Assembly (NCBI GenBank): GCA_028583685.1
Contig: JAMXIF010001253.1
Coordinates: forward strand, 98,977,508-99,041,507
Reading direction: 5' to 3'
Length of the DNA: 64,000 bases
Origin: Petaurus breviceps papuanus
Lineage: Eukaryota; Chordata; Mammalia; Diprotodontia; Petauridae
Shown: positions 1 to 11,859 of the stretch, piece by piece
Position numbering within the stretch: position 1 is the first letter of the stretch
Layout of the letters: each line of letters begins with the position of its first letter
Translations under genes and position numbers: made by a program
Notes under the pieces: generated by a model
Databases searched by the model: none
The model's input: only the letters and a program-made list of their open reading frames with translations
What the model was told of the DNA's origin: nothing

Positions 1-829
1 GCTGCCTTCTCTCCCTACTGTCTGTAATAGCGTGCGTCATTGGTTAGGAGAATTTAATCATATGACTCCAACTTTCTACTTGGTAACTCATGCAAAAGCA
101 ATCTGTCAGAGCCTGTCACTGCGGATCAGAGCTAAATGTCACCCAGTATGGTAGAGCGTAGCTCAGTGGGTGTCCTTCTCTGATGCTCTGATGGTAATTG
201 TTATGAAAGGCAAGAGGAGGAGATCCAGACAATGACTGTGTTTCCTCTTCTGAGGCATTTATAATGTGTGATTTCTATTCCTGAAGAGAATGTTTTCCAT
301 GTTCTCCCAGTTAGTTGCCTATTTTTCCATAATGTTGTTTAAAAAAAGTCACTACTCATCATTGTAACCATTTGGTACAACTAGTATCAAAAAAAAAATC
401 TTAAAAATTAGGTGACTGCAACATATTAAATCAGCTAAATACAGAAGCAACCAAACATGCTAAGCCAGCTTTTGAAAAGCCCAAGAACATAAACTATGGA
501 AGACGGACTTCCTCATTAACAAGAATAACTGGGAATATTCAAAGGCAATTGGGCATAAAATAAATCTAGATCTCTATTATATATATATATAATATTTACA
601 TAATATCCAACAATAATGGATACTTAAATATAAATGATCATGTCCTGAAAAAAAATGGAAAGAACAAAAGAAAAAGTACCTCTCAGATCTGTGGTTATTG
701 TCAGAGTTTGTAAGTGAACAATGTATTAAGGTGATTGTGATTAATGAAATAAGCCACTTCAGTTATATAAAGTTTTTAAAAAGTGTTTGAAAAAATGAAA
801 TCAATGCAGCTTGAATAAGAAGAAAAACT
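1..829. other. Intron, unassigned AT-rich sequence
   Basis: No exon, RNA gene or clear repeat boundary was recognised. The right part may be decayed upstream sequence of the L1 piece that follows. Confidence 0.4.
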
Positions 830-1790
830 GTCAAAACGGGAAAAGCTTTGGCTCACATATCCATTATAAAAATCTGATATCCAAGATATGTAGGGAATTA
901 ACACAAATATGTCAAAGAACCATTCCTCAATGGATAAATGGTTAAAGTATATGAATAGTGTTCCAAAGAATAAATACTATCAGCAGTCATCTGAGAATAT
1001 ACTCCAAATCACTAAAATAGTAAATTAATACAACTCTGTGATTTTCCTTAGAACAATCAAGTTGAAAAAAAATGATAAAATACAGAACTATACAATGTTA
1101 GAGGGTCTTTGAGAAAAGAGGTATATTATTATACTGTTGATGGAGCTATTCACTGGTCAAGTCATTCTGGAAAACAGTTTGGAATGATGCAAAAAAAAAG
1201 TCACAAAACTATTCAAACACTTTGGTCCAGCAATCCTACTACTGTGTGTGTACCCTAATGGGGTTAAAGACAGAAAGAAGGGTACCAAATTTTTCATAGA
1301 ATGTTTTTGGATAATTTTGTGGTAGCAAAATCTTGAAAACTAAGTATGTGCAAAGACTGAATAAATGTAATGGAATACTATTGCAATGTAAGAAATGACA
1401 AATGTGAGGAATTCAGAAAAGATTTGTGTGTACTGATAACAAAACCAATAAAAAGCCAGGAAAACAATATATACAATAACTATAGTAATGAAAATAAAGA
1501 CAACATCAAAGTCAGGTAAATTTTGATTATCAATCTTGGTTGTGGACAACAGATGATGAAACACACTTACCTCCTATTGTGAGGGAGGTGAGTGGAATGG
1601 GGGAGGTGGGGGATGGGACAAATGATGGAAATTACATTCCCTGTCAAAAGAGGCAGTTTTGTTGGCTAATCTTGCTAACCTGTTTTTCTTTGTTACAATG
1701 AAGGGTTTGAGGGATAAGAAGAGTATATATCAGAGTATGTATTGTGGTGCTAAAAGGAAAAGGCAACAGCAAAACATTTTATAGGCTACT
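830..1790 (+). repeat. L1 3' end, marsupial type
   Basis: The stretch shows the degraded L1 ORF2-end/3'UTR signature also seen elsewhere in this window: 'gttgatggagctattcac', 'ggaatactattgcaatgtaagaaatga', then a G-rich 'gggaggtgggggatggg' block. 5' truncated; the left limit is uncertain. Confidence 0.7.
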
Positions 1791-1889
1791 ACCCAACTTT
1801 TGAGTTATTATTAATTATTAAAAGATCACTATTATGATTATTCATAATAATGTGAGCTCTGGTTATTGTTATCTTCTTGATTCTACTTC

Positions 1890-2337
1890 TAGAATATCTG
1901 TTGCATCTATCCTCTTCTCTCCACTTATTTAGACACATCCCTAATTCAATCCCTCAATTCCGTCTCACTTGGATTGTTGCAACAGCATCCAAGCCATCCT
2001 ACAGGCTGCCAAAATAATCTTTCTAGAGCATGCAGGAGTCTGACAATATTGCCCCCTGCTCAAGAAACCTCAGTGGTTCCTGTTGCCCCTAGGATGATAT
2101 TCCAATTCTTCATCTTGGCATTTAAAGCCCTTTATAATTTGACTCTACCTAGTGGGGAACCCCTTCCCCCCCCCCACTAATTTTGAAATCAAATGAGCCT
2201 CTGTCACACTTGTGATCTGTGTGACTTTGGACAGGTCATTCAGCTTCCCTCAGCCTCAGTTTCTTATTTTGTAAAATTCAGGGGTTATGCCAGGTAGCCC
2301 CTGAGGTGCCTTCCAGCTCTAAATCCTTGATTCTATG
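1890..2337 (+). repeat. L2 fragment followed by MIR-like SINE
   Basis: 1890-2160 resembles the L2 3' region ('aggctgccaaaataatcttt ... tcagtggttcctgttgcccc'). 2185-2337 resembles MIR ('tgtgtgactttggacaggtca ... cctcagtttcttattttgtaaaa'). Both are old and diverged. Confidence 0.65.
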
Positions 2338-3719
2338 ACCCTAAACCTTTCCAAGTTGATTTCACAATAATCAGCTTCACAAATTATATTTTCTACTTCT
2401 GTACCTTTGATATCATCTCCTGTGGGAAATCCTTGACTAACTCTTCTATTAATTCTTTCCCCCCTTTCTCTTCTAATGCTCATGTATATACCAATATTTT
2501 AAAATATTTTCTTCCCCAAGTAGAATAGAAATACTTAATAAACACTTTTCCATTGCATTCCATAATCATTTATTGATGAGCATAAGCAAACAACCATGAA
2601 AATAATTGTAACGAGTAGGGAAATTCTGTAAAGACCATAGCAAGATAAAACAAGTCAACATATAGATTAATACTTTTTGACTTTGATATGAAGGAAGGCA
2701 AAAACAAACAACAAAGAACCCATGTTGGAAAATATGGTTCAGGACTGAAAAAATGAAAGAATCCAAAGATTTATGGATTGCTCAGAAGCCTTTTGCCTAT
2801 ATATCATAAATAGCTTCTTTAAGGAGCCAATTAGAAGATACCAGACTTGGTGTCCAATTAATATTCTCCATTACAAAAACATATTTTAATATACAGAAAA
2901 TGACTAGTTACCAGTTTGGAAGAAAAATTCATGATTCTGGCACAATTCTGAACCCTAGATTCAGAGATAAATTTATTATCAATCCACACATAGTTGCTTA
3001 AAAAAAAAGAAATCCAAATGTGTTGTTTCCCTTGCTTATTGAAAATCTCTAAGTCACATTTTATAGTGACAGTGAAACAAACAAACAAAAATTCTGCTGA
3101 AAGGCAAAATAAGGATACAAAGTTTAATTTTAGGGTTTTGGATTTACTTAAAATAACATAATAATATGCATGATATAATGTTAAATGTCAGGGTACCCTG
3201 GAGAATCATTTTCCTAAAACCATTCAGTCTTGTTAGAGAAGGAAGTACCATTCTTAATTAGATTAAATCCAGGGATAATACTGATCTTCTGATCATAAAC
3301 TGCATTGATTTTTGGGGAGTTCAAGGTTCCTCTCTGAATTTTGATCAAGTTTCCTTTTTGAAAATGTTTAGATACCACTCCTAGGGCTGTATTCCAAAGA
3401 GATCATACAAGTGGGAGGAGGACCCATATGTACAAAAATTTTTATAGCAGCTCTTTTTATATATTTATATAGCAGCTCTGATTGGGTTTTTCTTTATTCA
3501 GGTATGTCCAAGGATTTCAGAATAAGCACACTATCTTAATATTAATTCTTAATATTTTAAGAGAAATAGGCCTTAATAGATATGCTTCCATAATAATATG
3601 AGTAATTTCAGAACCAGTTTTCTAAGCATAATTAGATGATTGACTAGTTAAAAGCAAAGTTCAAAATAAAATGCCAATAGGAAAGAAAAGGATAAAGATG
3701 GTGTGCTATTAATTTATAC
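2338..3719. other. Intron, mostly unassigned; small L1 piece
   Basis: No gene seen. About 3375-3480 resembles an L1 3' fragment ('aaaatttttatagcagctct', with the last words partly duplicated). The rest is AT-rich and unassigned. Confidence 0.45.
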
Positions 3720-4072
3720 TGTCCCAAGCCAATCTTTCATCCCTATGCTCCAGGCATTCTTTCTGGCTGTCCCCCATTCCTGGAATGCTCTCTCTCTTCT
3801 GCTCTGAATACTGACCTCCCTCGTTCCCCTTAAGGCCCAACTAAAATCCCACCTCTTACAGGAAGCCTTCCCCATCTTCTCGATTCCAGTACTTTTTCTC
3901 TGCTAATTATTTGCTATTTAACCTATATGTAGCTTGCTTTGTATATTTTAGCTTGCATGTTCTCTTTCCCATTAGATTGTAAGCTCAAGGGCAGGGAATG
4001 TCTTTTGTATTGCTGCATTTGGCACGGTGAGTACATGCTTAATAAGTGTTTACTGAATTGAATAAATTGAGC
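3720..4072 (+). repeat. L2 3' end
   Basis: It carries the typical L2 tail order: 'aaaatcccacctcttacaggaagcc', 'attagattgtaagctcaagggcagggaatg' and a final 'cttaataagtgtttactgaattgaa'. Confidence 0.75.
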
Positions 4073-4901
4073 TATCAACTCCAAAAATGGGAGCTAGGTA
4101 AATACAAAGACTTTGATTATAACTAGTAAGTACCATTTCTTAGAGAAACTGCTGCAAATGAATGACCATAATGAAAAGACCAAAAGATGAACTGGTTCTC
4201 CTTGGCAATGGAAGACCCTAACAACAAGGACAGCACTGATTTAGAAGACAGTTGCAAAATGTTAAAAAGAAAAAAATTGAAGATTCCAAATAATGTTTTC
4301 TCACAGGATCAGTGGAGGGGAATATGGAATTCTAGGAGAGTTGGTATAAGACAAGATAAGTTAGATCATCCTGAGAACATTTGTAGATGAAACTGGAAGA
4401 ATTACAGATAATCATGAAATGGATCAGATCTATTGACATTTATAGTGTTATATAGAATTCTCATTTGCAATAATAATGGAACTGTCCTTTTAATTTTACT
4501 GTGTCACTCTCCAAAAAACGACATTAAGAAGTAGCAATTTCACAAGAGAAGATTATGTTGGAAAGAGCTGAGACATCTAATCAAACATTAGAAAAGAAAC
4601 TAATGTTGGCAACAATGCAGTTTTAAAATTAATTTTTAAATATTCTGGACATAAATACCAAATAAAATGAACATTTCTTTATACAAAATAGGTTTCAGTT
4701 TCCTCATCTGTAATGTTAGGGAGATGGACTTGATCTTAAAGGTCCCTTCAAATTCTAAATCCCTTAATTCCATGGGTATATTTATCAATTTTCAAAATAT
4801 CTAAGAGTGGAAGATTCCAGATGAATGGAAAATATAATTTTATTACCTCAAAATATTATCAAGAAGATAGCAATTACATACTTACATATCTACTTTCTTG
4901 C
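4073..4901. other. Intron, unassigned with a MIR remnant
   Basis: About 4680-4780 holds a + strand MIR end ('agtttcctcatctgtaatg ... tcaaattctaaatccctt'). Nothing else was recognised. Confidence 0.45.
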
Positions 4902-4915
4902 TGCTATAAAATCTT

Positions 4916-7483
4916 TTTTTCCTCAAAATTTTATTTTAGACTCAAATGTCAGAACACAAATACAGAATAGAAAAAAGAAAAAAAATATATTATAAACTTA
5001 AATACAAAGTTAGAAAGAAAAAAAGCATGTCATGTGCATAGCAGAGCATAAGAAAGGATTCAAAATATGTAACAATAAATTTTCATTTCAAGAAAACCTA
5101 TATGATAAATAATACTCATTATTTTGAGAATTGTTCATCTTTTCTTTGCTTCCTTGTGAGTTTTCTTTTGTTCTCTTCTGTGCATTTATTTACTTTGTTC
5201 TTTTCTCCCCCTCCCCCCAAACTTCCCCCTGTCCTTGAAGGCCACAATAAAGTTTAGATATGTTTCTCCATAGCTATAGATATATACATACGCATATACA
5301 TATATACATACATATATAGACATATGCTTTCCCAAACCTATTCTACTCCTGATCTTTGTTTTTATCTTTGTGTATATCTCTTGTTTCCTCTCCCTCCTGC
5401 CTCTTCTACTTTACTTTTACCCACTACCTTGCCCTTCTATGACTTGCCTACCCCCCTCCCAGGGTCCCTTCCCTATCCTCCCATTCCTATAAATCTAAAC
5501 ACCCTTCTATACCCCTATTTACCTATTCCCTCACTCTCCCCTCTAAAAATCTCTACCTTGTCCTCTTCCCCCTCCCTATGTCCCTACTGTTTTCTTTCTT
5601 CTGAATTTAGAAGACTTTTATACTCTTTTAAATATGTGTGTTGTTCCCTCTTAAACCCATTCCTGATGAAAGTAGGTTACCATTATTACCAGCCCTCCTC
5701 CCCATCTATTTCCTGTGTATCAGTTCTTCCTCTTGCACCTCATTTGTATAAAATAATTACTCTTTTAGCTGTTCCTAAATGGTTTTACTTTTAAAATTCA
5801 TATCATCTCAGGTTTACCTCAATCTTTCTTATGAACTATCCAATTATTAATAAAAATCTTAGACATACATTTTACATATATAAAAAATAGTCTGTCCTTA
5901 TGAATCCCTTATAATCAATCTTTGTCACATACGTCATATTTCTATTGCCTTTTTTATGTCGAATCGTCTATTAAGTTCAGGATTTTTTAAAACAAAGTCT
6001 GGAAAGTCTGAGAGTTTATCAAATGTCTACTTTTTTCATTCAAGATGATACTTAACTTTGCAGGGTATGATATTTTTGGCTGGAACTCCAGTTGTTTTGC
6101 TCTTTGATATGTTGTGTTCCAAGACCTGTGGTCCTTTAATGTTTCTGCTAATGGGTCTTATGTAATTCTAATTGTGGCACCATCATATTTAAATTGATCT
6201 AATCTTGATGCTTTTAACATTTTTTCCTTGAGCTAGGGGTTTTGTAATTTGATTATGATATGCCTATGAGTTTTCCTCATAGGATCTCTTTTAAGTGGAT
6301 TGTTTCTATTTCTTCTACCCCCCCCCCCTTGTTCTAATGCTTCAGGACAATTTTCTTTATTTCTTGTATTATTATATCAAGATTCTTTTTTTGATCATAA
6401 CTTTCAGTTAGTCCAATTATTTTTATATTTTCTATTCTTGATATATTCTCCAAATCTGTTGTTTTCCTCATAAGATGTATTACTTTCTCTTTTATTTTTT
6501 CATTATTCATGTTTTGTTTAATCATTTCTTGATCTCTTATAATTTCACTGGCTTCACTTTGCCCAATTCTAATTTTCAGGGTGTCATTCCTTAAGATTAT
6601 GGATCTCCTTTTCTAGTTGGCTGACTTTCCTTTCATACTCTTCGTGTTTTTCTTGGATTATTCTTATTTTATTTTTCCTCCATCTCTGTCATTTGATTTT
6701 TAAAGTCTTTTTAAAGATTTTCTATAAATTCTTTTTGGGCAGGTGACCATTTGATGTTACTCTTTGAGGGTTTCTTCCCTTCATTATCATCCTCTGAAGA
6801 TGAACCCTGGTCATCTCTATTCCTATAATAAGTTTCTATGATTGGATTCTTTCTCTTTTGCCTGTGCATTTTTTTTTGTGTGGTGGTAGCTTAATTATTT
6901 GTAGTCACCTTTAGCCCTGGGTAATGGGAAATGGTGCCTCTTGCCCCAGTTCTTCCCTCTAGCCTGAAACCAAGGCCAAACCTCCAACCTCTTGTAAGTG
7001 ATCACAGCCAGAGGCTTTCTGCCCCACTGCTTCTGCACTCATTGAGTGTGTGCTGGTTCCTTCTTGACCCCTCCAATCTTCGCAGCATGTTCCTGCTGAG
7101 CAGAGGTTTCCTTGATCTTCCCGGCTCAAACACTTAACTCCCCTCACTATCCCAGGGGTAAAAGTTCTGGTGACTGGGGCTGAGGCAGTCTCTCAAACCA
7201 ACTAATGTCAGGGTTTGCCACTTGTTGTTTGAAAGGCTTGCAGTTTGCTGTTAAAATGGAACCTAACCTGGAGATGTTTGCTCTTCACAGGGACCAAACC
7301 TCAGGCTGGGATTTTTCTTCTCATCTCCTCAAATTGTCCCAGGAGGACTCTGGTTATGCCCCTGTTCTTATTTATCTCCACCCACACTTTGTTCGCCCTA
7401 AGGTGCAATATTGACTCTTTTATGGGGGAAAATCTTGAGAGCTTGGAATTTTCTGATCTATTCCACCATCTTCCCAGAATCTT
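4916..7483 (-). repeat. Short L1-related LINE, ORF1-type (HAL1-like), with TSDs
   Basis: On the minus strand the element begins 'aagattctgggaagatggtgg', an L1-type 5' start. It continues through a 5'UTR-like part (about 6900-7480) and an ORF1-like coiled-coil remnant (6334-6525, peptide TTDLENISRIENIKIIGL on the minus strand, like L1 ORF1 'LENRSR-NNIRIIG'), and ends in a short A tail. A perfect 14-bp direct repeat, tgctataaaatctt, flanks it at 4902-4915 and 7484-7497. At 2568 bp it has no room for ORF2 and no reverse-transcriptase motif was seen, which fits half-L1 (HAL1) elements mobilised by L1. The reading frames are largely decayed. The exact family name is my inference. Confidence 0.75.
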
Positions 7484-7904
7484 TGCTATAAAATCTTCAT
7501 GAGAATAGTCTGACTACACATCAAGGCTGTTTCTGATGAAAACATTGGAGAAGAACAGGTTGTCGTTTGTAGAAGATTTTCTGAATCAGATTATCACCTT
7601 CCCAGTCCCATCACTGTTGGAGTGATGCTTAAAATACACAACCCTGCTGTATTCTCTTGTTTATTGATTTCTCCCAAACCTCCAAAGCAAACCAAAGACC
7701 AATTGATTCAGCAGAATGAAATGTAGCCTTAAAGGAACCTAAAACAAACATCTCTAATACATATGTTAAACTCATATAAATTTATGTAACAGTCACAAAA
7801 GAGATACCTTTGTCCAATGATCCGCTAAAAATTAACATCAAGTGAGGCATTAGACAGGAACACATACATATGGAAGGTATTATCAGTGTCTATCATGGAT
7901 TACA

Positions 7905-8158
7905 TTCTTTGCAGTTGTTCATTTCAGCTGTGTCTGACTCTTCATGACCCTACTTGGGGTTTTCTTGGCAAAGACACTGTAGTGGTTTGCTATTTTCTTC
8001 TCCAATTCATTTGACAGATGAGGAAACTGAGGCAAACAGGGTTAAGTGACTGTCCAGAGTCATATAACTAGGAAGTGTCTGAAGCCAGATTTGAACTCAG
8101 TTCTTCCTGACTCCGGGCCTGCCAGTGCTGTATCCATTGCATCACCTAATTGCCCTTT
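7905..8158 (-). repeat. Marsupial tRNA-headed SINE, long type
   Basis: Reverse-oriented 250-bp SINE: 'ttcttggcaaagaca', 'gatgaggaaactgaggcaaacagggttaagtgactg', ending at 'gcatcacctaattgccc'. Confidence 0.85.
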
Positions 8159-8221
8159 GTAATCTTTCACCCCCCCGCTACCAAAAAAATCAATTTCCAC
8201 ATTTATTATAATTGTAATGAT

Positions 8222-9077
8222 TCTAATTGACATTTGCATAATAACTTACATTTTAATAGTGCTTTAAAGTTTGCAAAGCTCTTTACATGCAATATTCCTC
8301 TTGAGACTCTCAACAGCTCTGGAAGCAATGCTTTAAAGCTTACAAAATGCCAGAATGCCTTGGAGAAATACTCCTTTTCAAGACAGTGTTTTGTGAGTTG
8401 TACTGAGCTTAAGAACTCTCTAGGGGCTCCTCCATGAAATCCTTAGTTGTTTAGACATTTCCTACATCTATAGTGGAAAAACAAAATGGATGAACAATGC
8501 ATATGGCTCAGAATTAAACATGCACTTGAATGAGTAGCCTACTGAATTAAATCTGTTTGCCTGTCTGTCTATTTATCTTATCTATTTATCTAACTCTCTA
8601 TCTATCCATCTACCTATTCTTTCTTTCCTCTAATGGGGGACACAAGTACGTATACAGATAAATACCATATAAATACACACACACAGTATTTAAGTTCAAG
8701 TTTACACTAGATTTCACCAGCAGTTGAGGGAAATCAGGAAAGGCTTCTTGTAGAAGATGGTGTATGAATGCACCTTAAAGAAAGAGGCGGCCTCCATGAA
8801 TCAGTGGTAAGACAGAAGTGAATTGCCAGCATGGTGAATGACCTGTACAAAGGCACAGGGATGGAAAGTGGAGAATCTTGTGAATGAGGATCAGGAAGAG
8901 GAGTCGTTTGTCTAGAGGCTGGCAGCTTTTGTGTCCATTGCTTTAACAAAGTCTTTTTCTCCAAGTACATTAAGATAAGACTTTTGCCCACTGTGTCTGC
9001 CTTCTGGATGAAATGCTTTCTTCCTGTGAGATATCTGGTTTACTGTATAAACACTGATGTTTGCTGCAAATCCGCAG
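8222..9077. other. Intron with MIR-like and L2-antisense remnants
   Basis: 8222-8320 resembles the start of a marsupial MIR in minus orientation ('agtgctttaaagtttgcaaagctctttaca'). 8690-8900 resembles antisense L2 ('ggaaaggcttcttgtagaagatggtgtatgaatg'). A diverged GTCT/ATCT tract lies at 8555-8620. No exon was recognised before 9078. Confidence 0.5.
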
Positions 9078-9174
9078 GCACGAAACCATGTATACCAGAA
9101 GACCTTATCATGTGGAAGCTCCTGAAAAATGTTCCCTCGATGATGATTTGGTCAATCTGGAGGTTCTAGATGAG
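9078..9174 (+). CDS. MYO3B: MYO3B window exon 1 (kinase-motor linker)
   Basis: The exon follows acceptor tccgcag and ends at donor gtacgg. It completes a split codon with one base, then reads 32 codons beginning [13 protein letters not shown] and ending [12 protein letters not shown], and finishes in phase 0. This is the linker between the kinase and the motor; the human protein, as remembered, has [13 protein letters not shown] at this place. No upstream kinase exon was recognised in 1-9077, so the preceding intron is longer than 9 kb. Confidence 0.93.
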
Positions 9175-9863
9175 GTACGGTGCCTTGAGAGAGAGAATCC
9201 TCTTGCCTGTTGACATTATTTCCTATGAATTCATTTTTCATTCCTTCTTTTGAAGGCTTTCTTCTACTAAAGTCACATCAAAGTTAATTGTTTGTAACCT
9301 TGACATGAAGCTGAGGGAATAACTAGGCACTGTGATAATGGTCTTATATTATGCATTCATTTATATTCTATGGAGTGATAAAGAAGAAAAAAACTGTTTC
9401 AATAAATCCCATTTTGTTATAGACCTGAATGATGGATGACATCCACTGAAATTATTTTCTGTTTTTATAAAATTTACAACTTATCCCTGAAAATCAGGAC
9501 AGTTGTTTCTTCCTCTTAAAAAAGAATCATATATTTAGGGGAAAATTGAGCTTAGCATAGCTTAAATTCTAGAATGGAAACTGTGATAAACTCTGTATAA
9601 AATATGCATGTTTAATAGAGCTGTTAATTGCAAGAGACCTGCATCTTCTAGCTCTGGGGAACCTTAACTCTAATGCCTAAATCACTCAAGTATGATAAAG
9701 AAGTGTTTGAATTCTCCATCCCCACAACATAAATTTGAAGTAGAATGCATGATGAAATAAAGTCCTTCCTTTTGTGTGTGCTTAATCAACAAGAATTTCC
9801 TATTAAATAAAATTCTAAGTGCAATATTTTAATCAGGCACAGCAAGTTAGAAAGAAGAAAAGA

Positions 9864-9983
9864 AGGGAAGGAAGGAAGAAAGGAAGGAAGGAAGGAAGGA
9901 AGGAAGGAAGGAAGGAAGGAAGGAAGNNNNNNNNNNAAGGAAGGAAGGAAGGAAGGAAGGAAGGAAGGAAGGAAGGAAGGAAG
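9864..9983 (+). repeat. (GAAG)n microsatellite with a 10-N gap
   Basis: A GGAA/GAAG tetranucleotide array is interrupted by N at 9927-9936, so its true length is unknown. The open frames across it are low-complexity artefacts. Confidence 0.97.
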
Positions 9984-10169
9984 AGGAAAAAGGAAGCTTC
10001 TTTGGTAATTTCAAAATCTGTTATGAAGTCCAAAGATATGCAAGCTTTTCAAATTCATTCTTAATTTCCTTTATTTTTTAGTGAATGCCTATTTGTCATA
10101 AGGAAAATAGCTTCTGGATTTAATTTAGCAACTTTTTCTTAGAGAGAAAAACATCATTCACATCAATAA

Positions 10170-10330
10170 TCCAATTCAATAGATCAAGCATTTATTTAGA
10201 GTCTACATCAGAGTGTAAGATTCTATGCTAGGCATTGGACATAAATAAACAAAAGAAATTACCTGACCTCAAGCATCCTACATTCTGGGGCACTTACAAC
10301 ATGTATACCAATAAGTGTTTGGGGAAAAAC
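10170..10330 (-). repeat. L2 fragment, antisense
   Basis: 'aagcatttatttagagtctac ... ctaggcattggacat ... cctgacctcaagcatcctacattctgg' matches the antisense L2-like unit that recurs at 29.9, 43.3, 44.2 and 54.8 kb. Confidence 0.6.
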
Positions 10331-10465
10331 AGTACACTTGTTTTTAAGCAGCAGAATAATAGAATTACAGAATTGTAAAAATAAGTTCAATACTTCTTAT
10401 AGATTCTCTCTTAATCAGAAATCAGTATATTTAATTTTACACTTAAAATATCTTATTCTTTTCAG

Positions 10466-10582
10466 GATACAATTATTCACCAGCTACAAAAACGTTATGC
10501 AGACTTACAGATTTATACATATGTTGGAGACATCTTAATAGCCCTAAACCCCTTTCAAAATCTCAGCATATACTCCCCACAG
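10466..10582 (+). CDS. MYO3B: MYO3B window exon 2 (motor N-terminus)
   Basis: It runs from acceptor tttcag to donor gtaaga, 117 bp, phase 0 at both ends. It encodes 39 residues, including [20 protein letters not shown] followed by [12 protein letters not shown]. The [14 protein letters not shown] block is the usual start of a myosin head, where Y-x-G-x-x-L-x-x-x-NP shapes the entry to the nucleotide site. Being in frame, it could be skipped without a frameshift, but that would break the head fold. Confidence 0.96.
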
Positions 10583-10686
10583 GTAAGAGATCCCTCAAGG
10601 TTTGTGTCTCTCCTTTAGCCTGTTGAATTAAAAAATTAACAAAGGAAACCTGGTAGGAAGAAAAAGTGCGTTTCTTTATAGCTTTT

Positions 10687-10777
10687 TTTTTTTTTTTAAA
10701 GCAATTGGGGTTAAGTAACTTGCTCAAGGTTACACGGCCAGGTGTTTCTGGGTGGGTGCTAAGTATCTGAACCCGGA
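10687..10777 (-). repeat. 5'-truncated marsupial SINE with 15-bp TSD
   Basis: Only the 3' portion of the short SINE is present: a T run, 'gcaattggggttaagtaact', then up to 'ctgaacccgg'. A perfect direct repeat, ttctttatagctttt, flanks it at 10672-10686 and 10778-10792. It ends 104 bp after the exon 2 donor begins. Confidence 0.85.
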
Positions 10778-11267
10778 TTCTTTATAGCTTTTTAAAAGAA
10801 TGCATACTCCAAATTGTAGCTGTTGCCTCTTAAACTGGATCTCTGCATGCGGGGAGTCATGGTGACTTTTGAAACAGATAATTTAATAAATGACTTTAGA
10901 TCTTTTCCAAATGTGGGAGAGGTGAAAGGAAAAAATATTTTTTTCATTAATGAATATTTACTAAAAAATTTTAAACAAAATTGTGTCTTACAGATTATAG
11001 GGACTAATCCACGAAATCATTCCTTTTGACTAAGTGGGACTTATGCCCTGGTTGCAAGGATGGGTCAACACTAGGAAAAAAATAAACACAATTAATCATA
11101 TTAAAAAATGAAACATCCCAAACTACATGATTAGTATAAAAAAAAGCCTTTGACGAAGGACAGTATTAAGGCCAGGCACACATCCCTGGGGCTCTCAGCT
11201 AGGGAGAAGAGGCCTTTTACCAAACTGACAGAGACTCTTAAGGTCTGGCTATGCAATTGGGGGAAAA

Positions 11268-11514
11268 GTATTTATTAAAGACCTACTATGTGCAGGAACT
11301 GTGTTAAGTACCTTATAAATGTCACCTTTGATCTTGACAATAACCCTGGGAGGAAGGTGCAATTATAACTCCCAATTTACATTTGAGAAAACTGAGGCAA
11401 ATAGAGGTTAAGTGAATTTCCCAGTGTCACACAGCTAGAAAATACCTGATTCAAACTCAAGTCTTCCTGACTCTAAGCCTGGCACTGTATCCCCTGTGCT
11501 ACCTCTCTGCCTCA
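11268..11514 (-). repeat. Marsupial MIR-like SINE
   Basis: Reverse orientation: 'tttattaaagacctactatgtgcagg', 'gagaaaactgaggcaaatagaggttaagtgaat', 'tcttcctgactctaagcctggcactgtatcc'. Confidence 0.75.
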
Positions 11515-11754
11515 GGCATCAAGTCGTGAATTATTAAGTTTCAGGGTTTGAATAAAGATATATTGTCATAGAGATTTATAGATTTAGTGAGAGTGAGATC
11601 TAGCCCAATTCCCTCATTTTACTGATGAGAAAATTGAGGTTTAGGAGGTTAAGTGATTTGCCCAAGGTCACACAGGCAGTGTCCGATCCCCTGCCCTCTA
11701 TCTCTAAAAGTCAGTGCTCATTCCTCTTTCTAACATTCTTTTTCCTACTTGCAG

Positions 11755-11859
11755 TTTTCCAAGCTGTATCATGGCGTGAAACGGTCCTCGAATCCCCCCC
11801 ACATATTTGCCTCAGCAGATGCTGCTTACCAAGGCATGGTAACTTTCAGCAAAGACCAG
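11755..11859 (+). CDS. MYO3B: MYO3B window exon 3 (motor, N-terminal subdomain)
   Basis: It runs from acceptor cttgcag to donor gtaaga, 105 bp, phase 0 at both ends. Its 35 residues include [20 protein letters not shown] and [14 protein letters not shown]. '[13 protein letters not shown]' is the conserved myosin stretch before the P-loop (PHIFAIADxAY in most classes). YHGVKR is typical of IIIB; IIIA has YIGSKR. Confidence 0.96.

Noticed and set aside
5324-5794. 156-codon proline/leucine-rich open frame
   Set aside because: Lies on the opposite strand of the HAL1-like LINE in a pyrimidine-rich part; no domain.
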